This document shows positions 42,731-52,137 of a stretch of 64,000 bases of DNA, one piece after another (position 1 is the stretch's first letter; each line of letters opens with the position of its first letter). Below the pieces are notes generated by a model. The model worked only from the letters and a program-made list of their open reading frames with translations. It searched no databases and was not told the DNA's origin. The stretch spans positions 928,530 to 992,529 of the forward strand of contig NZ_FMIZ01000007.1 in NCBI RefSeq assembly GCF_900095865.1. The letters are read 5' to 3'. The position numbers and the translations under genes were made by a program. Source of the stretch: Massilioclostridium coli. GTDB lineage: Bacteria; Bacillota; Clostridia; Oscillospirales; Ruminococcaceae.

Positions 42731-45010
42731 ATGGAAGCAAAAGAATGGCTAGGGGAACATAATCAGCTTGGACTGGATATATGGAAAAATAAATACTGCT
42801 ATGAGAATGAAACTTTTGACCATTGGTTGGATCGTATTACTGGAGGGTCAGAGGAACTAAAGCAGTTGGTAAAAGAGCAAAAATTTCTATATGGCGGTCG
42901 TATTCTATCCAATAGAGGATTGCAACATTTAGGCAAAAAAGTAAGTTTAAGCAACTGTTATGTGATTTCCCCTCCAGAAGATAATATTGAAAGTATTTTT
43001 GAATGTGCTACCAAATTGGCGCGCACCTATAGTTATGGTGGTGGATGTGGAACGGATATTTCTAAGCTTTCTCCACGGGGTGCAAGGATTAACAACGCTG
43101 CCAAACATACTAGTGGGTCGGTGTCCTTTATGGATTTATATTCCTTAGTAACAGAACTGATTGGTCAAAATGGGCGGCGTGGCGCATTGATGATTTCGAT
43201 TTCCTGTTCCCATCCGGATGTAGAAGAATTCATTGGGATCAAAACTGATTTGAACAAGGTGACCAAAGCAAATATCTCTATCCGTATTACTGATGATTTT
43301 ATGCAGGCTGTGAAAAAGAATCAGCCATACACTTTGAACTATACCCGTTTGGAAACCGGGGAACAGATTACAAAAGAAGTCAACGCAAAGGAACTCTTCC
43401 ACAAAATTGCGGAAACCAACTGGGATTTTGCGGAACCTGGAGCTTTGTTCTGGGATACTATCCGTTCCTGGAATCTGTTAAGCAATACAAAAGAATTTGA
43501 ATACGCCGGGGTAAACCCATGTGCGGAAGAACCTCTCCCAGCAGGGGGGAGCTGCTTGTTAGGAAGCTTAAACCTTACTAACTTTGTCAACGATCCATTT
43601 ACTGAATCCGCCGCTTTTGATTTTGATGGATTTAAACAGGCGGTTTGCATTGCGGTACGGGGATTAAATGACGTGTTGGAGGAAGGGCTTCCACTACATC
43701 CATTAAAAGAACAGCAAGAAAGCGTTCGTAATTGGCGCCAGATTGGGCTGGGTATTATGGGATTAGCAGATATGCTCATTAAATTGGGAATTACTTATGG
43801 TTCCAAAGATGCCATTGCGCTGTGCGACAAAATTGGTTTTGCTATGGCGGATACTGCGATTGCGGAATCTGCCCGTTTGGCGAAAGAACATGGACCATTC
43901 CCAAAATGCAATATCCAGGAAATCACTACAACCCCATATTTCCTGAAAAATACTTCTCAAGCAACTAGGGATTTGGTAAAAAAATATGGGCTGCGCAATT
44001 CTCAATTGTTGACCATTGCCCCAACGGGAACTCTCTCTACCATGTTGGGGATTTCCGGGGGAATTGAACCAATATTCGCCAACTATTACGAGCGTAAAAC
44101 AGAATCTCTCCATGGTAAGGATGTTTACTATAAGGTATACACTCCAATTGTAGAACATTTTATGAAAGAGCATAATATCATGGATGACAGCGACTTGCCG
44201 GAATACTTTATTACTGCTATGACGCTGGATTACAAACAGCGGATTCAGATGCAAGCGATTTGGCAAACCCATATTGATGCTTCTATCAGCTCCACTGTTA
44301 ATGTACCAAACCAGTTCACTGTAGAAGAAACCGAAAACCTTTATATGTATGCTTATGAGAATAAGCTAAAAGGAATTACGATCTTCCGTGATGGCTGCCA
44401 AAGGGTTGGAATCTTAACAACCGATTCCACACCAGATGAAAAGAAGGTTCCAACTGCTGGAGAAGGTTTGGGCAGAGGGGACATAGTCCAGGTAAGCGAT
44501 GATGTTATCGGCAAAAAGCGTAAATTGATGACAGGCTGTGGCAGCCTCCACTGTATTGCATTGTTTGATACTAACACTGGTGCATTGCTGGAGACTTATT
44601 TGAGTAAAGGAAGTACTGGGGGATGCAATAATTTCATGATTGGGCTTTCCCGTATGATTTCTATCAGTGCCCGTGGTGGAATTGATATTTACACTATTAT
44701 TGACCAATTGAATAGCACAGGTTCCTGTCCATCTTATACAGTACGGAAGGCAACCCGTAACGATACTTCCAAAGGGTCTTGCTGCCCGATGGCAGTGGGG
44801 AACGCACTGTTGGATATGTACAATGAAGTACAGGCAGAACTGGGGAATCAGGAACCAAAGCCAAAACCAATACCAACCAAAAAGGAAAAGCCAAAAAAGG
44901 TGGAAAATATCAATAAAGAATCCATCCTCTGCCCACAGTGTGGAGAACCATTGGCCTTTGAAGGTGGCTGCAATATCTGCAAAAGTTGCGGATGGAGTAA
45001 ATGTTATTAA
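42731..45010 (+). CDS. nrdJ: Adenosylcobalamin-dependent (class II) ribonucleotide reductase
   Basis: 759 residues. RNR barrel motifs: FLYGGRILSNRG, SLSNCYV (C76), GGCGTDISKLSPRGA, NPCAEEPL (radical-relay C264, N262, E266), SCLLGSLNLTNFV, and TIAPTGTLS plus the STVNVPNQ loop. The C-terminal region has GSLHCIALFDTNTG and ends in a zinc ribbon (CPQCGEPLAFEGGCNICKSCG) that carries reducing cysteines. It makes deoxyribonucleotides without oxygen, using B12. It has its own promoter and precedes dUTPase, linking dNTP supply. Confidence 0.93.
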   Translation: MEAKEWLGEHNQLGLDIWKNKYCYENETFDHWLDRITGGSEELKQLVKEQKFLYGGRILSNRGLQHLGKKVSLSNCYVISPPEDNIESIFECATKLARTYSYGGGCGTDISKLSPRGARINNAAKHTSGSVSFMDLYSLVTELIGQNGRRGALMISISCSHPDVEEFIGIKTDLNKVTKANISIRITDDFMQAVKKNQPYTLNYTRLETGEQITKEVNAKELFHKIAETNWDFAEPGALFWDTIRSWNLLSNTKEFEYAGVNPCAEEPLPAGGSCLLGSLNLTNFVNDPFTESAAFDFDGFKQAVCIAVRGLNDVLEEGLPLHPLKEQQESVRNWRQIGLGIMGLADMLIKLGITYGSKDAIALCDKIGFAMADTAIAESARLAKEHGPFPKCNIQEITTTPYFLKNTSQATRDLVKKYGLRNSQLLTIAPTGTLSTMLGISGGIEPIFANYYERKTESLHGKDVYYKVYTPIVEHFMKEHNIMDDSDLPEYFITAMTLDYKQRIQMQAIWQTHIDASISSTVNVPNQFTVEETENLYMYAYENKLKGITIFRDGCQRVGILTTDSTPDEKKVPTAGEGLGRGDIVQVSDDVIGKKRKLMTGCGSLHCIALFDTNTGALLETYLSKGSTGGCNNFMIGLSRMISISARGGIDIYTIIDQLNSTGSCPSYTVRKATRNDTSKGSCCPMAVGNALLDMYNEVQAELGNQEPKPKPIPTKKEKPKKVENINKESILCPQCGEPLAFEGGCNICKSCGWSKCY

Positions 45011-45101
45011 TATCAAGAAATAAAACCATGTTTGCTGTGTGATAGTAGATTTTGTATCCGTATTCTGCATGGCAAAATTTTGACCGCAAGGAGTTTCCAA
45101 A

Positions 45102-45542
45102 ATGAAAATTAGCATTCAAAAATTAAATCCAAACGCCATTGTTCCAAAACCAGCTACTTCTGGAAGTGCTGGGTGCGACCTGCATGCCTGCATTACCGAA
45201 ACAATTACCATCCAGCCAGGGGAGACTGTAAAAATCCCAACTGGTTTGGCAATTGCTCTGCCTACAAATAAACTGGCCGCTTTTGTATTTGCGAGAAGCG
45301 GGCTGGGAATTAAACACAATATTACCCCAGCAAACTGCGTTGGTGTGATTGATAGCGATTATCGTGGGGAATTGATTGTGGGGTTACAGAACCATTCCAC
45401 AAAAGCTTTTACCGTGGAACCAAACGACCGCATTGCCCAGCTGGTTATCATGCCGGTAGAGCAGCCGGAATTTGAGGAAGTTTCCTCTTTGGATGAAACA
45501 GAACGTGGCCAAGGTGGGTTTGGTAGTACAGGCACAAAATAA
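45102..45542 (+). CDS. dut: dUTP diphosphatase
   Basis: 146 residues with all five trimeric-dUTPase motifs: AGCDLHA, ARSGLGIKHNI, GVIDSDYRGELIVGLQN, NDRIAQLVIMP and RGQGGFGSTG. It hydrolyses dUTP to dUMP, protecting DNA and feeding thymidylate synthesis. AAGGAG precedes the ATG. It lies 91 bp after nrdJ and may be cotranscribed. Confidence 0.96.
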   Translation: MKISIQKLNPNAIVPKPATSGSAGCDLHACITETITIQPGETVKIPTGLAIALPTNKLAAFVFARSGLGIKHNITPANCVGVIDSDYRGELIVGLQNHSTKAFTVEPNDRIAQLVIMPVEQPEFEEVSSLDETERGQGGFGSTGTK

Positions 45543-45550
45543 TTTTTAAA

Positions 45551-45583
45551 AGAGCGGCAAGATCATTTTTCTCGCCGCTTTTT
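45551..45583 (+). terminator. dut terminator
   Basis: AGCGGC/GCCGCT stem (extended by AAG/CTC mispairs), loop of about 9 bases, then T5. Confidence 0.75.
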
Positions 45584-46038
45584 ATTCATGCAAGATAATT
45601 GATTCGCTAAATTAAACTTTAGCGAAATATTGTATACATTCGTGGTGAAATAGGGCAGGGTATTTTTATGCCCAATTTATAAACTATAGGTTTGTATTTA
45701 TAATATATTAATTTGGATATTATTAATAACTAGTTCTGTTTCCTAGTATTTTGGCATTGTTATACAAACAATTTCCATAAATTTAGGCATTTACCATAAT
45801 TAAGCCTTGATTTTTAGAAAAACACTATGTTATAATAATGTATAATGTTATCTAACAAGAGTTTTGTTCATATTATATTCATATTAAAGCAATCAAATTT
45901 ACATTACTAAGGTGAATTTTACAATTCGAGAGAATATAATAGGATTTGACATTTTTCGTTATTATATTGTTTGGAAAAAGACGCGCTTGATGCGTTACAT
46001 AAAATTGATTAGGGTTATTTTTTTCGGAGGAATGAACA
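45584..46038 (+). promoter_or_regulatory. Long leader and promoter region of the dehydratase-activator gene
   Basis: 455 bp, very AT-rich. A promoter candidate is TTGATT (45807-45812), 18 bp, TATAAT (45831-45836). A TTGACA at 45948-45953 lacks a good -10. CGGAGG at 46025-46030 is the ribosome site of the next gene. No gene or known riboswitch is visible. Confidence 0.4.
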
Positions 46039-48972
46039 TTGGGAATTTACAGAGTTGGTCTTGACGTTGGCTCCACTACTATTAAATGTGTGGTATTGAA
46101 TGAACAGGATAAAATGGTTTATAAATCCTATGAACGTCACCGCGCTAGAGTGCGGGAAAAAGCAACAGAATTATTAACACATATCAATGATACTATTGTA
46201 AAAGGCGACCCAGTGAGGATTTCTGTTACAGGTTCTTCTGGTTTAGGGTTATCTCAGGAAAACAATATTCCATTTGTGCAGGAGGTATACTCTACCCAGT
46301 TGGCGGTAAAACGCTATTATCCTGATACTGACGCGATTATCGAATTGGGTGGGGAAGACGCGAAAATTCTCTTTCTGTCCGGTATGCCAGAAGTTCGTAT
46401 GAACGGAAGCTGTGCAGGAGGAACAGGAGCGTTTATCGACCAGATGGCAATCTTGCTAGGGGTTGATTTGGATGAATTTGACCGCCTCTCCCTAGATTAT
46501 GAAAAGCTGTACACCATTGCTTCCCGCTGTGGTGTATTCGCCAAATCGGATATCCAGCCTTTGATCAACCAAGGTGCCAAAAAGAATGACCTGGCGGCAA
46601 GTATTTTCCAGGCAGTTGTTAGCCAAACGATTGGTGGTCTGGCACAAGGCAGAGAAATCGAAGGAAAGATTGTTTTTTTAGGTGGTCCATTGACCTTCTT
46701 TCAAGGGTTGCGCGCCCGTTTTGTGGATACTTTAGGACTGGATGAAGAACATGCTATTTTCCCGGAAAACGGCCAGTACTTTATTGCATTGGGAGCAGCA
46801 GTATATTCCGAAAACTTGGATACTTGCCAGTTATCTGATATTATTACTTCTTTAAAAAAAGAACGGAAAAAGAATGTACAGACCACATTGGAGCCTTTAT
46901 TTCGGGATCAAGCGGAATATGAGTCATTTCTGGAACGCCAGAACCAGATTAAAATCAATTATGTGGATTTGGCAACCTACCAGGGAGATGCTTACCTGGG
47001 TGTAGACGCTGGTTCCACCACTACAAAGATTGTGTTAATCACTCCAGATGGGGGTATTTTATACCAGAAATATTGTTCCAACAGTGGGAACGCCGTACCA
47101 ATTGTTCGGGACGCTATTATGGAGATTTACCAAACCATGGGGGATGGGGTTACCATCAAAGGTAGTGCAGTTACTGGTTACGGGGAAGAACTGATCCAGC
47201 ACGCCTTTAAACTGGATTTTGGTCTGGTGGAGACAGTGGCGCATTTTAACGCAGCAAAATATTTTATGCCAAATGTTGATTTTATCATCGACATCGGTGG
47301 GCAGGATATGAAATGCTTTAAACTGAAAAACAATGCGGTGGATAGCATTATGTTAAACGAAGCGTGTTCTTCCGGCTGTGGTTCCTTCCTGGAAACCTTC
47401 GCTACTGCTTTGGGTTACACAGTAGAAGAATTTGCGAAACAAGGGCTGTTTGCCGAAACGCCAGTTGATTTGGGTTCCCGTTGTACCGTATTTATGAACT
47501 CCTCTGTGAAACAGGCACAAAAAGAAGGGGCAACAGTAGCGGATATTTCCGCCGGTTTGTCCATCAGTATCGTGAAAAATGCGGTTTATAAAGTAATCCG
47601 TGCCAATTCCCCAAAAGACCTGGGACAAAATATCGTGGTGCAGGGGGGAACCTTTTTAAATGACGCTGTACTCCGTGCGTTTGAAAAAGAACTAGGGGTT
47701 AATGTAATCCGCACCCCAATTTCCGGTTTGATGGGAGCTTACGGTTGTGCGTTGTACGCCATGCACAATACTTCCGGGGCGTCTACTACTCTGGATTTAC
47801 AAGGGCTGCAAAACTTTACCCACAACGTAACAGCTACCACCTGTAAGGGTTGTGAAAACCACTGCCGCTTGACCATCAATAAATTCTCCGATGGGGAAAC
47901 TTTTATTTCTGGAAATAAGTGCGACCGCTTTACTGGAAACAGCAAATTCCAAATTGAATATGACGCATTTGAATATAAATACAATTACTTAACATCCCTT
48001 CCAACCAAGCCGGGAAGCCGTGGGAAAATTGGTATCCCAATGGCGTTGAATATGTACGAGAATCTGCCATTCTGGAATGCCTTTTTCAACGAACTGGGGT
48101 TTGAGGTTGTCCTTTCCCCTCGTTCCAATCGAGAACTCTATGTTAAAGGTCAGCATACCATCCCTTCGGATACTGTATGCTATCCGGCCAAACTGGTTCA
48201 TGGTCACATTGAAGCTCTGTTGGATATGGGGATTACGACGATTTTCTACCCTTGTATGACTTATAACTTTGACGAAGGAATCAGCGATAACCACTATAAT
48301 TGTCCGGTAGTTGCCTATTATCCAGAGGTTATCCAAGCCAATGTAGCAAAGATGCAGGATGTTACCTTTATTATGGATTATGTAGGGGTTGACCGCCGCA
48401 AGGACTTTACGAAACACGCTTATCAGATCTTCAACCAGTACTTTAAAGTCAGCAAAGACGAAATCAAACGTGCTTGTGATGCGGCTTATACCGCTTATGA
48501 AAAATTCCGTCAGGATATGGCTGCTTATGCGAAAGAAGCACTGGCTTACGCGGAACAGAACAACTATCCTGTCATAATCTTAGCGGGTAGGCCATACCAT
48601 ATTGACCCAGAAATCAACCATGGCATCAATCGCCTCATTACCGGCTACGGTGCGGTTGTGTTGACGGAGGATTCGATTATTTCCCAGGAAGACCATCCAA
48701 AAACTGGCGTCTGGAACCAGTGGACCTACCATGCTCGCCTGTATGCGGCAACCGAAGAAGTGGCGAAACACGACAATATGAATTTGATTCAACTGGTATC
48801 CTTTGGTTGTGGAGTAGATGCCATTACTACCGACGAAGTCCGCTCCTTGTTGGAGAGCAAAGGCAAACTGTATACTCAGATTAAGATTGATGAGATTAAC
48901 AACCTTGGTGCGACCAAAATCCGTATCAGAAGCTTGTTCGCTGCAATTGAAGAAAGGAAACACGGAGGTTAA
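46039..48972 (+). CDS. Large 2-hydroxyacyl-CoA dehydratase activator-type ATPase
   Basis: 977 residues. Two BadF/BcrA-type ASKHA ATPase domains in tandem: the first at about 4-260 (VGLDVGSTTIKCVVLN, GSCAGGTGAFIDQMA) and the second at about 315-590 (LGVDAGSTTTKIVL, SSGCGSFLETFA). The cysteines beside the two GGTGAF/GCGSF motifs would bind a [4Fe-4S] cluster at the dimer interface. A DUF2229-like region (about 650-900) with CYPAKLVHGH follows. Such proteins inject electrons into radical dehydratases using ATP. The TTG start at 46039 follows CGGAGG. The partner at 48976 is adjacent. The real substrate pathway is unknown in this fused family. Confidence 0.85.
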   Translation: MGIYRVGLDVGSTTIKCVVLNEQDKMVYKSYERHRARVREKATELLTHINDTIVKGDPVRISVTGSSGLGLSQENNIPFVQEVYSTQLAVKRYYPDTDAIIELGGEDAKILFLSGMPEVRMNGSCAGGTGAFIDQMAILLGVDLDEFDRLSLDYEKLYTIASRCGVFAKSDIQPLINQGAKKNDLAASIFQAVVSQTIGGLAQGREIEGKIVFLGGPLTFFQGLRARFVDTLGLDEEHAIFPENGQYFIALGAAVYSENLDTCQLSDIITSLKKERKKNVQTTLEPLFRDQAEYESFLERQNQIKINYVDLATYQGDAYLGVDAGSTTTKIVLITPDGGILYQKYCSNSGNAVPIVRDAIMEIYQTMGDGVTIKGSAVTGYGEELIQHAFKLDFGLVETVAHFNAAKYFMPNVDFIIDIGGQDMKCFKLKNNAVDSIMLNEACSSGCGSFLETFATALGYTVEEFAKQGLFAETPVDLGSRCTVFMNSSVKQAQKEGATVADISAGLSISIVKNAVYKVIRANSPKDLGQNIVVQGGTFLNDAVLRAFEKELGVNVIRTPISGLMGAYGCALYAMHNTSGASTTLDLQGLQNFTHNVTATTCKGCENHCRLTINKFSDGETFISGNKCDRFTGNSKFQIEYDAFEYKYNYLTSLPTKPGSRGKIGIPMALNMYENLPFWNAFFNELGFEVVLSPRSNRELYVKGQHTIPSDTVCYPAKLVHGHIEALLDMGITTIFYPCMTYNFDEGISDNHYNCPVVAYYPEVIQANVAKMQDVTFIMDYVGVDRRKDFTKHAYQIFNQYFKVSKDEIKRACDAAYTAYEKFRQDMAAYAKEALAYAEQNNYPVIILAGRPYHIDPEINHGINRLITGYGAVVLTEDSIISQEDHPKTGVWNQWTYHARLYAATEEVAKHDNMNLIQLVSFGCGVDAITTDEVRSLLESKGKLYTQIKIDEINNLGATKIRIRSLFAAIEERKHGG

Positions 48973-48975
48973 TCT

Positions 48976-50292
48976 ATGGCAAAATTAGTATATGATAAAA
49001 ACGGGAGGCTCCTGTTTACCAAAGAGATGAAATCCGAATACAAGCTGTTAATCCCCAATATGCTTCCAGTCCATTTCAGCTTGATTCAGAATATTTTACA
49101 AAACGAAGGCTATAACTGTGAACTGTTGACCAACTCTGGTCCAAATGTGGTGCAGGAAGGCTTACAGTATGTACATAATGATACTTGTTACCCTTGTTTG
49201 CTGGTAGTGGGGCAGTTTATCGACGCATTGAAAAGCGGAAAATATGATCCTAGCCGCACTGCGCTGTTTATCACCCAAACAGGGGGAGGATGCCGTGCTT
49301 CCAACTACATTCATCTGTTGCGGAAAGCCTTGAAAAAAGCGGGATTCCCACAGGTTCCGGTGGTTTCTGTCAGTTTTGGTATGGAGAAAAATCCGGGTTT
49401 TTCCTTGACCATTAGCCTGATTCAAAAATTGGTTTCCGCCTTGATGTATGGGGATATGCTCATGCTGTTATCCAACCAACTCCGTCCTTATGAAGTCATC
49501 CAAGGGCAAACAGATGAAAAAGTACAGCAGTGGGTAAAACGATTAACAGACCAATACCGCCACAGCAACGGTTTTGGCAAAAAGCCAATGAAAGCTAACT
49601 TTGATGCTATGGTAAAGGATTTTTCCAATGTGGTAATTGAAAAAACCAACAAAGTAAAAGTTGGTATTGTAGGGGAAATTTATGTAAAATACTCTCCATT
49701 AGCAAACAATAACTTGGAAAAATTTCTGTTTGATGAAGGGGCAGAGGTTGTTGTTCCAGGTCTGATGGATTTTATCATCTTTAAAGTGGATAACCGTATT
49801 GTGGATATTGACCTATATGGCGGCAGCAAATTAAAATATTTTGTAGTGACAAAATTCAAAAAATACCTATTGGAAGTGCAAAAAATTTTTATTGACAGCA
49901 TTGCCGCTTGCGATAAATTCCAGGCTCCTGCAGATTTTGAAACCATTAAAAAGATGGTAAAACCATACATTGGTTATGGAAATAAAATGGGGGAAGGCTG
50001 GCTGTTGACTGCTGAAATGGTAGAACTCATCCACAGCGGTACTGAAAACGTGGTTTGTACTCAGCCTTTTGGCTGTTTGCCAAACCATATTGCTGGGAAA
50101 GGGATGATCCGTAAAATCCGCAACCACAACCCAAACGCCAATATTGTAGCAATTGATTATGACCCTGGTGCAACCAAAGTAAATCAGGAAAACCGTTTAA
50201 AACTCATGCTCTCCACTGCGAAAGACGCATTAAAAGAAAAGGAGCAAAAACAACAGGTTTCCACAAAAACCAAACAAGCACAACCTGTTTGA
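48976..50292 (+). CDS. 2-hydroxyacyl-CoA dehydratase-like subunit paired with the activator
   Basis: 438 residues. Features include YVHNDTCYPCLLVVGQFIDA, FITQTGGGCRASNYIHLLRK, KVGIVGEIYVKYSPLANNNL and VVCTQPFGCLPNHIAGKGMI, as in HgdB/D-like dehydratase-family proteins that always accompany the large activator. Conserved cysteines (CYPC, GGGC, FGCLPNH) may ligate an iron-sulfur cluster. It starts three bases after the activator stop. The activity of this pair in gut Clostridia is not established. Confidence 0.85.
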   Translation: MAKLVYDKNGRLLFTKEMKSEYKLLIPNMLPVHFSLIQNILQNEGYNCELLTNSGPNVVQEGLQYVHNDTCYPCLLVVGQFIDALKSGKYDPSRTALFITQTGGGCRASNYIHLLRKALKKAGFPQVPVVSVSFGMEKNPGFSLTISLIQKLVSALMYGDMLMLLSNQLRPYEVIQGQTDEKVQQWVKRLTDQYRHSNGFGKKPMKANFDAMVKDFSNVVIEKTNKVKVGIVGEIYVKYSPLANNNLEKFLFDEGAEVVVPGLMDFIIFKVDNRIVDIDLYGGSKLKYFVVTKFKKYLLEVQKIFIDSIAACDKFQAPADFETIKKMVKPYIGYGNKMGEGWLLTAEMVELIHSGTENVVCTQPFGCLPNHIAGKGMIRKIRNHNPNANIVAIDYDPGATKVNQENRLKLMLSTAKDALKEKEQKQQVSTKTKQAQPV

Positions 50293-50303
50293 TCGTGGTA
50301 GGG

Positions 50304-50347
50304 ATGATTCACCGTGTTTTTCCCATGGTGGGTCATTCTTATCTTTT
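50304..50347 (+). terminator. Terminator of the activator pair
   Basis: Stem ATGATTCACC (50304-50313) with GGTGGGTCAT (50327-50336), two G-T pairs, then TCTTATCTTTTT. Confidence 0.6.
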
Positions 50348-50527
50348 TGCGTGTAACACGCCACTTTTGCTGGTATCCACTGCTTTAATTTTATTGAAAA
50401 GAAACAATATATGCCAGTACAAAAGGGTCGTTATAGTCCTTTTCAATAAAAACGGACATCCTTTACTTGAAAAAAAGAAAAAATAGCAGTATAATATTAT
50501 TATCTTACAAAAAGGGGAATACTTCTC

Positions 50528-50830
50528 ATGGCGGACTTTGGAATGAAAATAAGGGTCATTAAAAATATATCCCAAGGCACAAAGGATATTGTAGCTGCAA
50601 GGTGCAGGTTAAAGGATATCAAAGAAAAGCTAGATTTTAGCAACGCTTTGGCACTTTGTCACGGGGATGTGTGTGACCTAATCTATGCCAGTGATTTGGC
50701 ACAAAAAGCCGCTGGGGTCACTGTGTTTGAAATTGCAGGAAATTGCCCGCAGCATTTAACCTGCCTTGGCATCTTAGGAGATGTAGCCGCTGTGGAAGAA
50801 GCAGTGAGAAGAATCCGAGAGGGTTTATAA
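50528..50830 (+). CDS. BMC-like small protein
   Basis: 100 residues. The second half, DLAQKAAGVTVFEIAGN followed by GILGDVAAVEEAVRRIREGL, resembles the bacterial microcompartment shell (BMC) fold, in which a final GDV.AV..AV helix is typical. No other shell protein, enzyme or encapsulation signal is present nearby, so a real compartment is unlikely. It may be a stand-alone BMC-fold protein. AAAGGGG precedes the ATG. Confidence 0.5.
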   Translation: MADFGMKIRVIKNISQGTKDIVAARCRLKDIKEKLDFSNALALCHGDVCDLIYASDLAQKAAGVTVFEIAGNCPQHLTCLGILGDVAAVEEAVRRIREGL

Positions 50831-50944
50831 TCTATTCAGTTGATTTATAATAATATCGGAAAATAACAACTGATTCAATCGTGATTGCAAATCATACATT
50901 TTTATTTCCACCATATGGTGTTCTTTTTAAAAGGAAATGATGTT

Positions 50945-51166
50945 ATGAAAGAAATTAAAATTGAACAATGCCCCTATTGTGGGGGAACTGATTTTATCAA
51001 AGGCTATGGGGTACAGGCGATTTCTGGTTCTAGCAAAGTAGCGAATTCTTGGAACCTGAGTAATTTGGTGTACACCGTCTGTAAAGATTGTGGCAGTATT
51101 GTCCATACTCAGGTAGAAAAATTGGACCGCCTGATTTCTTCTCAGCAAGAGCTTGAATTTGAATAA
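50945..51166 (+). CDS. Small zinc-ribbon protein
   Basis: 73 residues. Two CxxC pairs (CPYCGGTDF near 9-12 and CKDCGS near 49-52) frame a beta-rich core (YTVCKDCGSIVHTQVEK). It is a likely zinc ribbon of unknown function, common in Clostridia. AAAAGGAAATG precedes the ATG at 50945, and the upstream in-frame start is not supported by a ribosome site. A terminator follows at once. Confidence 0.7.
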   Translation: MKEIKIEQCPYCGGTDFIKGYGVQAISGSSKVANSWNLSNLVYTVCKDCGSIVHTQVEKLDRLISSQQELEFE

Positions 51167-51177
51167 GAATTAAAATT

Positions 51178-51207
51178 CGTTGTAAGGTTATTACAACGGA
51201 TTTTTTT
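51178..51207 (+). terminator. Terminator of the zinc-ribbon gene
   Basis: Perfect 8-bp stem CGTTGTAA/TTACAACG, loop GGTTA, then T7. Confidence 0.9.
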
Positions 51208-51536
51208 ATGCTACTATCTTTAAGTGAAAACGGAAATAAATATAATTCATTTTTTAAACAAACCGTTTACAGTAGCTACATTGATTTAAAAGGTGCCAGA
51301 TAAAACAAATAAGCAGAAAAAACAGCATAGCCATTAAATAGAATCTATACTGCTTAATTGGAAATTTGTTTGTAAACCGACATCCTTATATTTACAGTGA
51401 GAGAAACACAAGAGCATATTCCGAATATCTATAAGAGGATTAATAATAAGGAATTTTTAGAACTTGTGAATACATTTCTCAGCTATCAGAGACTGCATTA
51501 ACATGATATGACATGTGCTGATATACCCTGCATATG
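51208..51536 (+). other. Intergenic region with a doubtful 34-codon frame
   Basis: 329 bp. A frame at 51397-51501 (GTG start) reads RETQEHIPNIYKRINNKE and ends SYQRLH. It looks protein-like but has no ribosome-binding site, so it may be a gene fragment. Nothing else is supported. Confidence 0.25.
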
Positions 51537-51565
51537 AAATACCCCCGGCAAAGCCGGGGGTATTT
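51537..51565. terminator. Very strong bidirectional terminator
   Basis: Perfect 13-bp stem AAATACCCCCGGC/GCCGGGGGTATTT with an AAA loop, then ATTTT. It lies about 80 bp past the stop of the minus-strand cysteine-rich gene. Confidence 0.85.
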
Positions 51566-51646
51566 ATTTTGGTTTTATCCCATACCATTCCTTTTTAGGA
51601 GTGGTATTAGGTAACAGGGATATATTTTGAAATTATGGAATTTTAA

Positions 51647-51793
51647 TTAGTCACAGCAGCAATCATTGTTGTTGCCATATCCACTACCATTACCACCGCA
51701 GCAGCAGAAGATCAGGATTAAAATGATAATCCACCAACAACAGTTACCGCCAAAGAAACCATTTCCACCAAAATTATTGTTACAACAAGCCAT
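51647..51793 (-). CDS. Small cysteine/glycine-rich membrane peptide
   Basis: 48 residues. It starts MACCNNNFGGNGFFGGNCC, has one membrane span (WWIIILILIFCCC) and ends GGNGSGYGNNNDCCCD. Ten cysteines occur in pairs or triplets. The ATG at 51793 follows GGAGG at 51802-51806. It resembles the small high-cysteine proteins annotated in Oscillospiraceae genomes and YjcZ-like sporulation peptides. Function unknown; a role in spore coat or membrane is only a guess. Confidence 0.7.
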   Translation of the reverse strand: MACCNNNFGGNGFFGGNCCWWIIILILIFCCCGGNGSGYGNNNDCCCD

Positions 51794-52038
51794 AAAAAAT
51801 GCCTCCTTAATTTGAATTACACCTTATACTATGTAAACCCTGTTTTAGGTGTTACACAAAATAAAATACAAGATAATAAAAGAAAAAGAATGATTTTATT
51901 AGAATAAATTAGTATAAGAGAGATAATTTAAAATAACAATAAAAATATTTTTTTATTCTGCGATATATGCAGAGGAAATATATAAATGTATTCCATATGT
52001 ATTATTAACTATACAATAACGGAAACGAAGAATCTGTA

Positions 52039-52067
52039 ATGACAAAAAATTGAGTTTATGATATAAT
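52039..52067 (+). promoter_or_regulatory. Promoter of the lipoprotein gene
   Basis: ATGACA (52039-52044), 17 bp, TATAAT (52062-52067), about 71 bp before the start. The rest of the 51794-52137 gap is AT-rich without other signals. Confidence 0.6.
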
Positions 52068-52137
52068 GGAAACCAATAAGAAGTTACAATGAAACTGTAA
52101 GATAGAAAATAGAAACCGATACAAAGGGGAAGTTAAA

